64,000 nt of DNA from Rhea pennata (taxonomy: Eukaryota; Chordata; Aves; Rheiformes; Rheidae): assembly GCF_028389875.1 (NCBI RefSeq), contig NC_084671.1:2749501-2813500 (forward strand), given 5' to 3'. A program made the translations under genes and the position numbers. Every line of letters begins with the position of its first letter. Positions within the stretch are counted from its first letter, which is position 1. Shown piece by piece: positions 1-13,100 of this stretch. The notes beneath the pieces are model-generated. The model saw nothing but the letters and a program-made list of their open reading frames with translations. It made no database searches and was not told the origin of the DNA.

Positions 1-3000
1 TTAGTTTGTTTGATGTGATGCCGATACCATGTTGGGCTCCCTGTTCCTCGTACCGACTGGCCATAGCCAGAAGTGGAAATACATGTCATGAAAGCTAGCT
101 ATCTTTTACTTGTTAATTCTTTTCTGTGACAAATTTATCTTTGCAATGTGTATGGCTAATGACTTATTCAGGGTGTTTTCAGAAAAGCATGTGATGTATC
201 AAAATTTCATCTCACACAAAGAATGTATTTTATAAAATGAGTTATTCTTTTTCTTTTTTCCTTGCTTCTCAAAAATTGCACAGTCCAGATTAAGCAGGCC
301 CTAAAACTGTGCTAGAGTCCCACCACGCTGGGGAGTTTTTGTGCTGATGGCGGTTTTTTGTTTGTAATAGAAATCCTGCTGCACAGCCTGTGTTTTGGGT
401 TTACTCTGGGGGCTTCCCCCCCCCCTTTTTAAGAAGGTTGTGGCTGGAGGCGTGCAGAGTCTCTGCGGGGGGGGGGGGGGGGGGGGGTGGCACTGCTCCC
501 TGTCCGTGACTTGCGAAAAAGCAGCATCTGCAGAACAGCAGGTTTCGGCGGGGAAAGTCTCCGCAGGATTTATTTAAGAGTCCGCCTGGGGGCAGCTCCC
601 TCCAGCGCAGTTTCCCTGCCAAACCTGGCCCCGGGGAGAGCGAGCCAGGGGCTGCAGGGCGCCGAGGGCTCAAGCGCAAACCTCCTTTTTCGGGTTTTTC
701 CCAAAGCGGCCCCTGCCAGGGCCGGCGCCCTCCAGGAGCGTCCAGGGAGCCGCAGCCAGCGGGAGCGGCTGGGGGCCGAGCCCCGGGGCAGCTCGGCTTA
801 GAAAGTGCAGCCTGCAGGGTTAGACTGGAGAAGCGTCAGGCTCGCCTGCAAAGCAGGACTGTTACCCTCCAGTTATTTACTTTGCATGTTTGTTTGTTTG
901 TTTGTTTTGAATCTATGCAGAAAAAAATTTAAGAACTTCATTTCCCTGTATCTCTTGTCTCGATGCTGTGGTTTGCATGTGGAGGTACCTGCTGGGTTTT
1001 TTCTATTGCTGCTTTGTACCATGTCTGTGTTTTCAGTGCTCTAAGAACAAACTTGCCACTGTGGGGCAAAAAAGGGAGCTGTCGTAGGAAGCGGCTCTCC
1101 TGGCGTGCGAGCCGAGCAGCTGCAGTTTGCACCCCACACGCGGCGGTGTGGGCACCCCGAATGCGGGGTGCCCAGCCACCGACCTCCATGCCTGACTGCA
1201 GATTTAGATTACTGACTTCCAAAGTCCCAAATTCAGAAAGTTTGGTCTAAGCTTTAAAAAAAAACCTGAAGTGGGGCGTGTTGCCGGCGGATGCCGCCAC
1301 AGCCCCGGGGGCTGAGCTCGGCCTTGCAGCCCACTCGCGCCGCCGCTTCCAGGGCACTTGGTCAGGATGCCGAGGCAGACAGGAGTTTTGTTAACTTGCT
1401 AAGTGCCTTTAACTTGATAAAGAAAAGTTCGCAAAATGTGTTTATTCAGTTAACCAGCAGTTGATGACTACTGATATTTTTTTCCTGTTACATCTTTAGA
1501 AGTTTGGGTTTTTTAACACGAGAATATTGCTGGGTTATTGCATCTTCTTGGATCTCTGTCCAGTGTACTCAAGCATCACGCTGACGTGTATGATGACAAT
1601 GCTGTAGAAGTCATGAATTAAATTACATTTTTAAAAGATAAATGTGTTGTGTGGTTTTTCTTTGTAGCCACTGCTGTTCTCCCCCCCCCGGGGCTCTTGC
1701 CACCTTGCAGCCGGCCAGGGCAGAGCGGGCCAGTCCTTTGGGTGGGTGATTCTCGTAGCTGTTTTATGTTCTGCGTTGAGTGCGGACGCAGAAGGTTGCA
1801 GCTCTCCAGTTGGCTGTTTCAGGTTCTTAGGAAAAAATGGCAAGTAATTAGAGCTGCTTGTTTCAGAAAGTGCAGAAATTCCAGCTCCAATAGATGGGTG
1901 TCATTAGGGGCAAATGTTTTTTTTTTTTTTTAATACTGGGCCTGTCTTCATAGGGTCTCTGAAATACCAAACAGACCAGTTTTGGTATTTGCCCCTAAAG
2001 ACTGTCTTTGATTATCTGCACTATTTACAAATTTTGAGAATCTGATTCTGAACTTTGGTTTCTCTAATTAGTGCACCTAATTTTCTTTGCAAAAATTGTG
2101 CAGAATGGCTTGATCCAGCAACTCTCTTTTATACTATTTATACAAGCTAGCGTAATGCAATTTTTTTTTAACTAATTTGCCCTTGCTTTCACAGCTACAT
2201 GGAGGAATTAATTAAAATCGTTGCCCAAATTTGCATGTCAAGAGACCTGTAGGTTAACACCAACCTAAAAAAAAAAGATTTTCCCAGAACACACATTTTA
2301 TCGCCTATTCCGTTCTGTGTGGGGGTCCAGCATCTCCCGTAGCCGTCACCTGTGCGCTCCCAGTTCCTCCTGCCCATGCCCCCTTCCAGCAAATGTAAAT
2401 TAACTTGCACGGGATGCTCAACCCTGTGCCACACGGTTTCCTTTTGCAGGCTGCCTTGGGCCAGCCACGTGTGATGGAAGAGCCTGTTTCCGCTCAGGAA
2501 AAGTTCCTATTCAGACTAAAAGTCACCAAAAGTACCTAATGCAGTCAGCAAAAAAAACACCTGAGGTGCCTAAGCCGAGGGCTGCCCTAGAAGCTGTTCA
2601 AAGCTGCCGGGGGTGGGCCTCTCAAGATTTCCATTTCACAAAGCCTATCAATTTTGGCACAGAAGGGGCCACGGGGTGGGGGGGGGGGGGTCGTGGGAGC
2701 AGAAGACCCCTGTGGTCCTGTCTGTCACCCTTCCCAGCCGTGTGCTGGCAGCGCTGCCCTCCGTCTGCAAACAAGGCCTCGGGCTCATCTCTCGGACGGG
2801 GTTAGAAGTAAGGCATTTTTCCATGGCTGTCCTGAGGCGGACGCTTCCCTGGAACCAGTGGGCAGGATTCCAGCGTCGCGGCGGGGAGAGGCTGCTAAGC
2901 AAACGGCCAGAGGTGTGGTGGGCGAGTTATTGTTAGGCTGGCTCCTTTTTTTTTTTTTTTTTTTTTTTTTTTGGTGTGGCTGTCTCTTCTGAAGGGGCAT

Positions 3001-6000
3001 TTACACACTTCCACTTGGGACTCACATTATGACTGTGGAGCCAAATTCCCCCTCGAAGTGCTCTTGGTCGAAAGATTTCCTCTCGCACAGTAAGCCCAGC
3101 ACAGGCGGTGAGGAGCAGTTTCTGTAACAGCAGCAGCAGTTAGATGCACCCAGCTTATAAGCATTCGCCCACTTAAAAGCAGATGGCACGTGCCTAAATG
3201 CTGCTTTTCCTGTTTTTCCTTAGCTGCCAAAAGCAAAAGACACGTGCCTTGCAGCAGGACTCACGGCGTCTGAGAGCTCGGCGCCCTCTCCCCAGACCGC
3301 AGCCAGACCATTTCAGAGTCCTTTCGCCTTCACATTTGAAGGGCTGCCAGTGCCAGCGTTGCCAACCACTTGGCTCTGATTTTCCAGCACTCAGGTGGTG
3401 CTGGTGTGATTTTAGGTAGCTTTCTGACCCCCCATATCCATGTCGAATTTAGCAAACTGCAGGCAAGTTTCAGGTTTTCATAAGATATTTAGCGCCACAG
3501 GCATTAAAATTGCTCTGGCTGTAATAACAAGCCTGAACATAAGCCTGACTTCAGGCCATTTCAGTGAACGTGCCTCAGTAATACTCTGATGGCGGAGACT
3601 GATCCCTCTTTGCTGCAGCCTGGGAAGAGTCCGAGTTTGGGACCAAATAAAAGCGGAAGCACACAAATAGGCTCTGATGGCTTCTGTTTTCCTGCCTAGG
3701 AATTCGCGTAATAGTGGCGCTGCTAGGCGTGCGCCCACTGCCCTGTCGGGAGGGAGGAGGAGGAAGAGGAGGAGGAGCTGGCAAAACACCAGCCGAGCAG
3801 AGCACAGGCAGCCTGCAACAAGCATCAGCTGCTGCATGATGCAACATCACTGCTGAGGATCAGAGAATCCCCAGAAAATGCAGATATTATTTATAGCACA
3901 TGTACAATACAAGAAAAAAGAAGGACGTATGAGCCTCACTCACAAATACTGCCTGCAGTGCATCACTCCTGCCAGGAAGCTGCAGCTCGAGGACCTCAGG
4001 GTGGGCACAAACAGGAATTACTTAAGCCAGGCTGTATCTTGTACAGACAAACAAACAGTGAGGAGAGAAAAGACAATGATGAATTTGTAATACGATCTTT
4101 TTTTTAAACAAGCTGTTTATAAATAAAGGTGATCATGTACTAGAAATTACAGACATGTTTGGTTCCTTGGGACATGAAGCACAAATAAATACTTTTTATA
4201 GCTACTCTCCTTTCCAAAAACACATAGAAAGAAAAGCAAAAAAATCAAAGTAAACTGAAAGTCATGATTAAATGATTCCATATTTGTGACAATAAAATAA
4301 GCATCTCTGAAGCCAAGGTGCTATTTAATGTTTCTGAGTGGCTGTAAGAGGCAATTTAAAAAGTCAGGCATCAGCTGTTATTGTTTTGTGCCTCTTTTCA
4401 CGGCTTTGATTTTGTTAAAAAGTGGAAGCCCTGGAGAATGCTGAATTGATCCGTCTGATACCTGTCACATGCTTTTGCACTCTACACTAGGTCCTTTCTT
4501 TGTGGAAATCAGTGAAACTGTGACGAATTCACTGGCCATCAAGGCAGGTAAGAGGAATCATGCTGGGGGGGGGGGGGGGGAGTTGGCCCGTTATATAGAA
4601 AACATTGCCATGCGTTGGCTGACTTAAGTCAGTGGCTAATAAAAAAACACAGTAAATAAATAGGAGGTAAGTAAGTAGTAGTAAGTAAGGCCAGATAAAT
4701 ACTGTTGCTCATCATGGACGTTTAAGAAAACAAGAACAAAAACTGAGTTTACCTGTTTCAGTTTTGAAGAGTGGCTCCTGCAAAACCCCCACGATCCACC
4801 GCGCTGTTCTGCAAAGCAGCTGTAACGCGCTCAGTGCCTCAGCAGCGACGGCCCAGCAACGCCAGGAGCAACGCGGCGACTCCGCCGAGCAGGTCCCGCC
4901 GGCGCGCGGGGCCAGGCCTCGCTGCTCGCTCCCTCTCAGCACACCGCCTCAAAGGCCTGCGGCTCAGGGAAACTGCTGCCGCGTGTCCTGTGCCTTCCTC
5001 CGCGTGATCTCCCAACGCTTCAGCTGCTGCTTTTAAGCTCCGTCTGTTGGGCTAAAATGCACCTGTGTTTGAAAAGCATGGAATTTTACCTTCAGTAAAA
5101 CCTGAAGAATCTTGTCTGGGACAGCCGCAGGAGCTAGCCACCTTCAGAATGAATACGTGGTAGTAAGCCAGACGCTCCCGGCCAAAGAAATACTGCGGCG
5201 TGGGTCCCCCTCGTCTCTTCTTGAAGCCTGGATGCAGCACCCTGACTATGCGCATGCTGAGCAGGACTGGCACTTTCTGTGTCTTGGCGTAGCTGTCGAC
5301 CTGTCTGGGCACGGAGGCAGTAACACGAACCACGAAGCATGTAAATGCACAGTGGAATAGATACTCTTCTAGTTTTCTCTGTTTAGTCTTAAACTGAACA
5401 GGGCTAGGGAACTTAAGAGAAGTCATGTGAGGCGGCAAATGCAGAGCAGGGTTGGGGTCAGCAGGGATATAACCACGTGCTTTCTACGACTTGCCTTAAA
5501 GAGCGCACAGGCCAAGCTGCAGCAATTTGCTGACTTCCAGCGTGGGGCTTTCGGGCAGATTCGCGCTCTTATTCTTCACACAGCTGCAGAAGAGGGTAGA
5601 GGTTACCAAGAAACAGTTTTACCTTTTTTAAAAATTTTCCTTGACCAATCCTGAGCATTAAGAAAGTCCGCCGTGCTCCATACCCCAGGCCGAAGTTCAG
5701 TCCCAATTAGGCATTCATGTGGGCTCGTGCAGAGGGCATCCCCAAGGAAAAGCCGTCCGGGGGACGCGTACGGCCTGCAGCCAGTTTCCGAGCGAAGCCC
5801 ACGCACGCGCCTGCAGCACGCTGGGCGGTTTCTCTTCCTCGTTACTGTAAAGCAAAGTGGAACCTGTGCATGACACACACAGTGGCCAGAGCTGACTTGG
5901 CCTTCGGCACCAGTGAGGACCCCAGGCAGAGGGGAGACCCAAAAGCTTGTATTGCAGCCCAAATTCTGTCTGGAGACCACCTGCCACTGAGACCTGCTGC

Positions 6001-6300
6001 AGGCAGGTTTCGAGCTTTTTTTTTTTTTTTTCCTTCCCGTTCCCAGGTGCCTAGTTCAAGAGGTTTTACACCTACACAGTCTCGTTTCATGGGTACTCAT
6101 TGAAGTCACCTGGGCACAAGATGTGCAAGGCAGCCCTGCTCTGCAGGCCATGCTCTTACCCAGCCTTACTCCAGGCTAGGAGCTGCTCAGAGCCACCAGC
6201 ATTTACCCTTAAGTAGTCCCAGCCCAAGGACCAGAGTGGCTGAACACACCAAGACCTATGCTAAAGCAGCTTTCTGCAGCAACACATGTAAGAAGCTTTG
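1..6300. other. Left intergenic stretch, no recognised gene
   Basis: I see no conserved protein-coding exon series here. GC-rich patches near 570-800, 1,100-1,340, 4,770-5,000 and 5,720-5,850 keep short frames open by chance and give no recognisable domain. Homopolymers are frequent: about 20 G at 468-487, 27 T at 2,946-2,972 and a G run near 4,565-4,580. A TTTG repeat lies near 885-908. One exon-like segment at 4,491-4,547 is listed separately. By synteny the next gene to the left would be SCHIP1, but I could not identify any of its exons. Confidence 0.5.
4491..4547 (+). other. Isolated exon-like segment, phase 1-1
   Basis: A 57-nt open segment lies between a TAG acceptor (CACTCTACACTAG) and a strong donor (GCAG|GTAAGAG). 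In the frame with two leading bases it reads PFFVEISETVTNSLAIKA without a stop. I do not recognise the peptide. No partner exon was found within several kb, so it may be a chance match, a lncRNA exon or a relic. Confidence 0.2.
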
Positions 6301-6331
6301 ATTCAGCACAGTCTATTCTGGTTCATGGGTT

Positions 6332-7179
6332 TTATGGCTGATGACACACCTGAGGGCTGTGCTGCCATTCAGAGAGACCTGGACAGGCTGGAGAGCTGGG
6401 CAGAGAGGAACCTCCTGAGGTTCAACAAGAGCAAGTGCAGAGTCCTGCACCTACGGAGAAATAACTCTAGGCACCAGGACAAGCTGGGGACTGACCTGCT
6501 GGAAAGCAGCTCTACAGAGAAGGACCTAGGAGTGCTGGTAGACGACAAGTTGACCATGAGCCAGCAATGTGCCCTTGTGGCCAAGAAGGCCAATGGTCTC
6601 CTGGGGTGCATTAGGAGAAGTGTTGCCAGCAGGTCAAGGGAGGTGATCCTGCCCCTCTCCTCAGCCATGCTGAGGCCTCATCTCGAGTACTGTGTCCAGA
6701 TCTGGGACAAGAGAGACATGGAGCTACTGGGGAGAGTCCAGCGTAGGGCTACGAGGATGATCAGAGGGCTGGAGCATCTGCCCTACGAGGAACGGCTGCG
6801 AGAGCTGCGCCGCTTCAGCCTGGGGAAGAGAAGACTGAGGGGAGATCTGATCAATGTGTAGAAGTACCTGAAGGGGGGATGGGGACAGACTCTTTTCAGT
6901 TGTCCCATGTGACAGGACAAGAGGCAGTGGACACAAACTGAAGCACAGGAAGCTCCGCCTGACCGTGAGGGGGAATTTCTTCCCTGTGAGAATGACGGAG
7001 CACCGGAACAGGTTGCCCAGAGAGGTTGTCAAGTCTCCTTCTCTGGAGATCTTCAAGGCCCACCTGGATGCAACTCTGTCTAAAGAGCTCTAGGTGACCC
7101 TGCTGAGCAGGGAGGTTGGACTAGATGATCTCCAGAGGTCCCTTCCAACCTTACCCATTCTGTGACTCTGATTCTGTGA
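6332..7179 (+). mobile_element. CR1 LINE fragment, 5'-truncated (copy A)
   Basis: The segment encodes the C-terminal part of the CR1 ORF2 protein, just after the reverse-transcriptase core, up to the stop near 6,861. A typical CR1 3' untranslated region follows, with the GGTTGGACTAGATGATCTCC block and a short terminal ATTCTGTGA-type repeat. It is very similar to the end of copy B at 16.3-17.15 kb. About 10 bases of the TGGGCTCCCCAGGACAAG segment are missing here. It is a dead, truncated insertion. Confidence 0.92.
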
Positions 7180-10100
7180 GGCCCAACTGCCAAACCAGAA
7201 TGCCAGGTCCAGTCAGCAATCTCCACAGATGGGAGTTTTCCCCAGCCTCTGGGACTGTTGTTAAAGCCCCATGCATTTAGGGCTGGAAGGACTGACTGCA
7301 GAGGCTGGCCACTGCTCTAGGCATCACTGTATCTACCTAACGCTTGGCTTCCTAAGAACAAAACTGGGGAAGAAACATGCCTTCAAAAGAAAAGTGAAAT
7401 ATACACTGTTTTATGAAAAAGGGAATTGTAGAGTTTCACTTGGATTGACTGAGCTAATGACCTATAGACAGGGCAGACATTTCCAGTTAGCCTGCCCATC
7501 ATTTCTCTGGTGGCCCATCAATGAAACTGCTGAACAAAATGTGGACATAGAGATTTTCCCAGATATCAGCCTCAGACTTTCCTGGAGGTATATGTGACAC
7601 AGGTCTGGACCCACTCCATAACTATTATTTAGCAAAACTTTCATCTGCTTCACCAAGAATTTTGCCTAAAGAACAGACATTCAAGAGTGGAAGCCAAGTT
7701 TCTTTGGCCACTCCTTCCTGCACTTCTCCATGCAGTCCTGCAGCCCTCATGGAGAGACACAGTCATCAGCTGCTTCTGTTCGTCCCTCCCAAGCAGGAAA
7801 GACCACAGTGAGAAGCAAAGCTCTTGATGGGAAGAATAGTGGTGAAAAGGTAAAGTATTGCCTATTACTCAACTCCCCAATGCACCCAGAAAACACAAAA
7901 TAATAGAAAAAAAGAAAAAAAATAGGAAGGCAAATACACCCCATATATAACAGACCCAAACTGCTCAATGCTGTTTCATGCTGTCCAGTCTGAATTAGCC
8001 AGTTTATCAACATTGCAAGGAAAGCATGGGCAAACACAAGGCTTTCCCTGAAAGAGACCTGGGACAAAAAGCCACATCCAGCCTTATCCACCAGGTCACC
8101 ATGTGGTCCCCCTGCTCTGGCCAAGCCAAACTCGTAGCCCGCACCCACAATTTAGTTAGTTTACATGCTGTACGGTATAACTGAACGTTTTTTTGCTGTG
8201 CAGTGAGATAAGCCACTGTCAGGACTCTCAGCTGTCATAGAAAGTGGTGATATATTTGAGGGGTTTTTGAGTTTTTAGGCAATGATAAGCAAGAGATGAG
8301 AAACTCTATACCTTCCCACGTCCCTTCTGCTGCAATGGCTCCTCAGCACACCAGGGAGGGAGGACACTGGGTGCAAGACCTTCCCTCTGCAGCCATCATC
8401 ACTAACATGCAGTCGCTGCCACAAGCTGGAACATAATGGCTGGGGAGATAAGGGGCTGCCCAAACCCCACACCCATGCCCACGTCAAGAGCCTGCATTAG
8501 CACTCTGAGGCCTTCACATTTCAAGTTAGAAGAGTCAATTAGCAGTTCTACTTTGCCCACAGACAAACCACCCACCAACAGTTTCATCCAACTGCTCGAG
8601 TCAGTCAGGAGTCCTCTTTGGAAGTAAGGGTAGATCAGCTTTGAACAGTGGGGTTTCAGCTCCTAAAGTGCTGAGTCCCATTCGCTAGTCTGGTGACAGC
8701 TGCCCTTCCACGCTCATCTGCTCTCCATGATAGCACTGCACTATTGGCATCATCACCACAAACATCCTGCAGAAAGAAGCAGAATACAAAACTGGGTCTC
8801 TTCACAGGCCGAGGGAACTGGCCAGTTTTGCTTCCTTTTTTGGGGGGAGTGCTCAAAAAAATGCCCTGGTTTATGATAGTGCTGCTGAAGTGAGTTCAGT
8901 TGTCACGTCAGAAAAAAAACCTGGGTGCCTTGGAGTTCAGTTTCACATTGGCAGTCTGCAGCTAGGCACACTCCAACTGTAAGCACTTCGAGTCCTTTGC
9001 AAAGACCTCTAGCACTTGCAAGACCACCAAGAGAATGTAACCATAAACAGACCAGAAGCCTCCAGGCTCATGATGGCAAACAAACCAAACACCATACTCG
9101 GAATGACCTCAAGCCCTGTTTCTGCTATAAGTGCAGAGATTTCTCTTCCCTCATGTTTGGAATCACTTCTTGTAATCAATACTCACATCTAACTGTGAAA
9201 AATAAGATTGATTTCATCACAGCACCCAAGTTTATCAGTCTGCAGTGCCCAACACGGATGCTTTAAGGTGACTTCATTTAATTTTCTGTAGTCCATCTAA
9301 AATATGATATCATCTTTTTTCCAGATCAAGACCATGGGTGGATCCCCTGGGGATAGTTGAAGACACATTTAGAACTTTATCAGCCATGTTCTTCTCTCTG
9401 TGCTAGGTCTCCTCTGGGGTGCAAGCCAAGAGCTTCCTGAGGAGCTGGGGCCACCTTTGCATGGGGACAGTGTAGCGCAGGTCTGTATGCCTGGCTTGGA
9501 GAACACTTGCCCATGAAGTACTGACCTGTTCTGCCTGCCCTTACCAAATTATGCAGAACTTTCTGTCACTAGTTACTCACTGACAAAGTTCTCAGTTAAA
9601 CCCTGTAGGTTTTTCTACACCACATCTACCAGTTGATATTTTTTCCAGTCATGATTAGCACCTGCTGCTTGTCAGAAAAATTCAGCAGACAGGAATACAT
9701 TTCTTCTGCAGATTCACAAGCACTAAACCACCTAAGATCTGCCAGAACTTCACATAGTATTAATTCTCTATTTTCTTTTGCTGAAGCGCTACTATACTGT
9801 ATACCTGAATCATGACAATTTGTCTCCAGTAAATAAATTGTCTGTAGCAGGTTCCTACCTGCACTACATCTTTAAAGTGAATTACTAAAGCCCCTTTCGA
9901 AGATAGCATTGCAGCACTATTAGTGGTATGGGTAGTTTGTTATTCAGTTTCCACCACAGCAGTTTTCCCACCCATTTTTTCAGCAGCTCCATATTTCTCA
10001 GTCAGAATCCTCATTCAACCTACGTAGGCAATTCTGGTTTGACCATCTATTTAATAGCACTTATAGCAATTCCATACTGGTTAACTTCACAGTTCCTAAT

Positions 10101-13100
10101 AGTCAATAGCCAAATTCTCATTGCTGTTTGTCAGCTGTTCCCACAAAACCAAATTTGTGAGGTCAATGCTTCTCCTTCCTGTCTTTGTCCTTCTCGCTGC
10201 ATTAGATACCAGTGACACTGTCAACAGCCGGGCTTTTTAGGGTAGTGCCAGCACTAAACAGCCCTGTTCCTGGTCTTTTGCCCTTACTGTAAAGCAAATG
10301 TACTTCCACTACATCAAAAACTTCAAAATCCAGATCAGAATTCCCATTCTAATGGGCACAGAACTGTACCAGACTTACTGTACTCAGCCTCCGCTTTCCG
10401 TACCTGCCGCTGCATTTGCTTCCAGTTTATTTTTGCACAGAAAGACTCAAATATCAAATGGTATAGCTCATATGACAGCATGAATTGAGCTACAAGTCAA
10501 GTTCTAGCTGAGTATCTCTAAGTTGACACCCATATGTTATTCTAGAAGTCCTCACTGATGCACAAGTACACTAAAAACAAAAGCTGCTTTGGGTTATCTG
10601 CAAATACCCTCTGCTTATTCTAGGTCTTAGTTTAACAATTTCAAGTGCATATAGCAAACCAGATCCAAAGAGAGGTGAAGTATCTGTGCCACACTATTCC
10701 TCATCATGAAATACAGCCTACTAAACACCAGAGCACAACGATACTCATTTCATTTGCACTGTGCACTCTATGCTCTGTCTGCCTGTAGGGCAATTCCTTA
10801 CAACACATGCTGCAGAGAGGGTGATGAGAAATAACTGAAGCCCTGCTGCCCAAGATACAACCTCAAGAGAAGAATCACTGCACGCCTAAGGAAAAAAAAA
10901 AAGAAATCTAGTATGTATGAGTGCAGCTTTGATCTGAAAGAAAAATGACTCTCCAAATAGATCTAATTCCAGAGATGATAGGCTCCTTGTAGATACTACC
11001 TACTATTACCAGCAGAGGGAAAAGACGCTGCATTTTATTCTGCCTTAGCAAACCTGTTAACTGGGCTGAGATGAATGAATCCTCATAGCTGATGAGGTGA
11101 GGCCAGATACCAACTTTTCCTTCTGTGGCAGTAGATGTTCCCTGATTTGTGGTGAAGTGGTAGATTTTAATCTGAGAGCCAAGTAGAGCTGTCATACTAA
11201 TGTGTGTAACCACACTGCAAACAGCAAAGGGCTCACAGGTCACGAATGTCCCTATGCCAGTCTTCCTCCTTTGCCCTTTCCCACCACAACCCACACACAG
11301 CTGCTTTCTGGACTTCCATCATTCAAAACAGAAGTTAACCACAAGAGAAACCACCAGGTCCTGTAAAGTGCATGTTGTGTTCGTATTATACCCAAATGCC
11401 TATCTTTGTTCCACAGTAAACTGGAGTCACAATGCTGTCTTGAGGACACTCCTCTGGAGCAGATCTAAAGCCCAGAAAAGGGAACTGAGGAATTTCCACT
11501 GTCACTAGAGAGCTTCCATCCCTGCAATGGCAAAATAGTGTAGCCAGGAGGCAGGAAAAGAGCTTGTTAGCAACTCCTTTGCATCACTGCTGCAAAGGAG
11601 ATGCTGTGCTCTTTCACCAAGTAACTACAATCACAGGGCAAGGGAGGAAACAGCGAGTATAGCAACAGTCTAACCTGTCCTAAGGCTTTCAATAGTTCTT
11701 TCTCTTTTTCTGCTCCCAAAGCCAGGCTCTGATCTGAGCTCCAGCGATCTCACACGGCTGCCCCACAGATTGGTGGTGATCTGGGAAAGAGCTGGGAACA
11801 CTCAGATTTCCCTAGGACCTGGCATGAAATTTGGTACTGCGAATAATCAAATACATTTCAGAAGAACTTGACATATAATTACTTCTATTTTAAATATAGC
11901 TTCAAATGGTTTAAACAAAAAGCATCTTTCACACTCTGATCAATCCAAATTCAAAAAGTTTTTTTGATTTTTATTCTAAAATTAAAGCAAAAATCTGAAT
12001 TAAAAACAAATTCAAAATTAAATCTATTAAATCTACTTTGTCTGATGACTGACAAGTTTTGTCCATCAACAATCTGTAGTTACATGAGCTGTAGCCAGAG
12101 CCAAATCTTTGACATAGAGCATAAACTGTGGAATGGCCAGGGCAACACGTAAAAATAGATGGTGGATCTTCAATTTATCTTTGCCAAACTCTGAAGCATC
12201 CAGCCCAGATGTGAAGCAAGTTATTAACCCAGCTGCAGTGTCTCTGATTCACACTTGTCCTCTCCATTTTTAGTGGAGGCCAGATAAATAAAAACAGTGT
12301 TCAAGGGCCCCCAGCCACCCACCCATAAAGTCAGCAAGATTATTTCTGTGGCTCCTCAAAAAGGGTGCTCAAAGACAAGTTTCACAACCGCTGTGCTTTT
12401 GCAGAATTACCTGCTACTACTTTGATATTTTGGCTAGAAAACACTGAATTACACAATAGAACTATTTCCCAGGGGAAATCTTTATATGTTTTTTCTACAG
12501 GCTAGAAAGAAATTAAATCAGGAAACACTCAGTGAAAGGATTCACCTGACATAGTACTTATGTCAGTTAAATCTCACAAACAACCTTAGAAATTCAGGTA
12601 ATGGATGCAGTACAAAATCTAGAGAGCTAAGTTAGTATGACAAGATAATACAGTGAGCACCCTGGATTGCGATAGGATAACACAATTTTCTGAGAAAACA
12701 CTTGTACTGCTGGCATGTAGACTAATAAAAGATATTTTCTGATTTCAGAATAAAGAGTTTCATGCATCAGACCACGTCCTACATTGATGTGAACTGAAAA
12801 ATGGGATGCCTGATGGAGTTTCATTTCTAGACCCCATATCTGCTACTGATCTGTTGAGTAAATCATCCAGCTCTCAGATCCTTTAAAGCATAAACATGTT
12901 AACCCCTTCACCTCAACCAGCATATTTTGAGGGAAACATAAGTCGCCAGTGTGTCTATAACCACTTGAGGACTAACTGATTTCTTGGTCCAGTAGGGGAT
13001 AAAGAAGGCAGCTGAAAATTACATAAGTACTGCTCAGAGTGAGCAGCTCAGATGAGCTCATCTGCTTGGGCTTGATTCAGATTCCTTGAAATCTCATGTA

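Noticed and set aside
1-91. Open segment at the left edge ending in a stop near 91 as the last exon of SCHIP1
   Set aside because: The residues do not match what I know of the SCHIP1 C-terminal coiled coil, and no acceptor can be judged at the edge.
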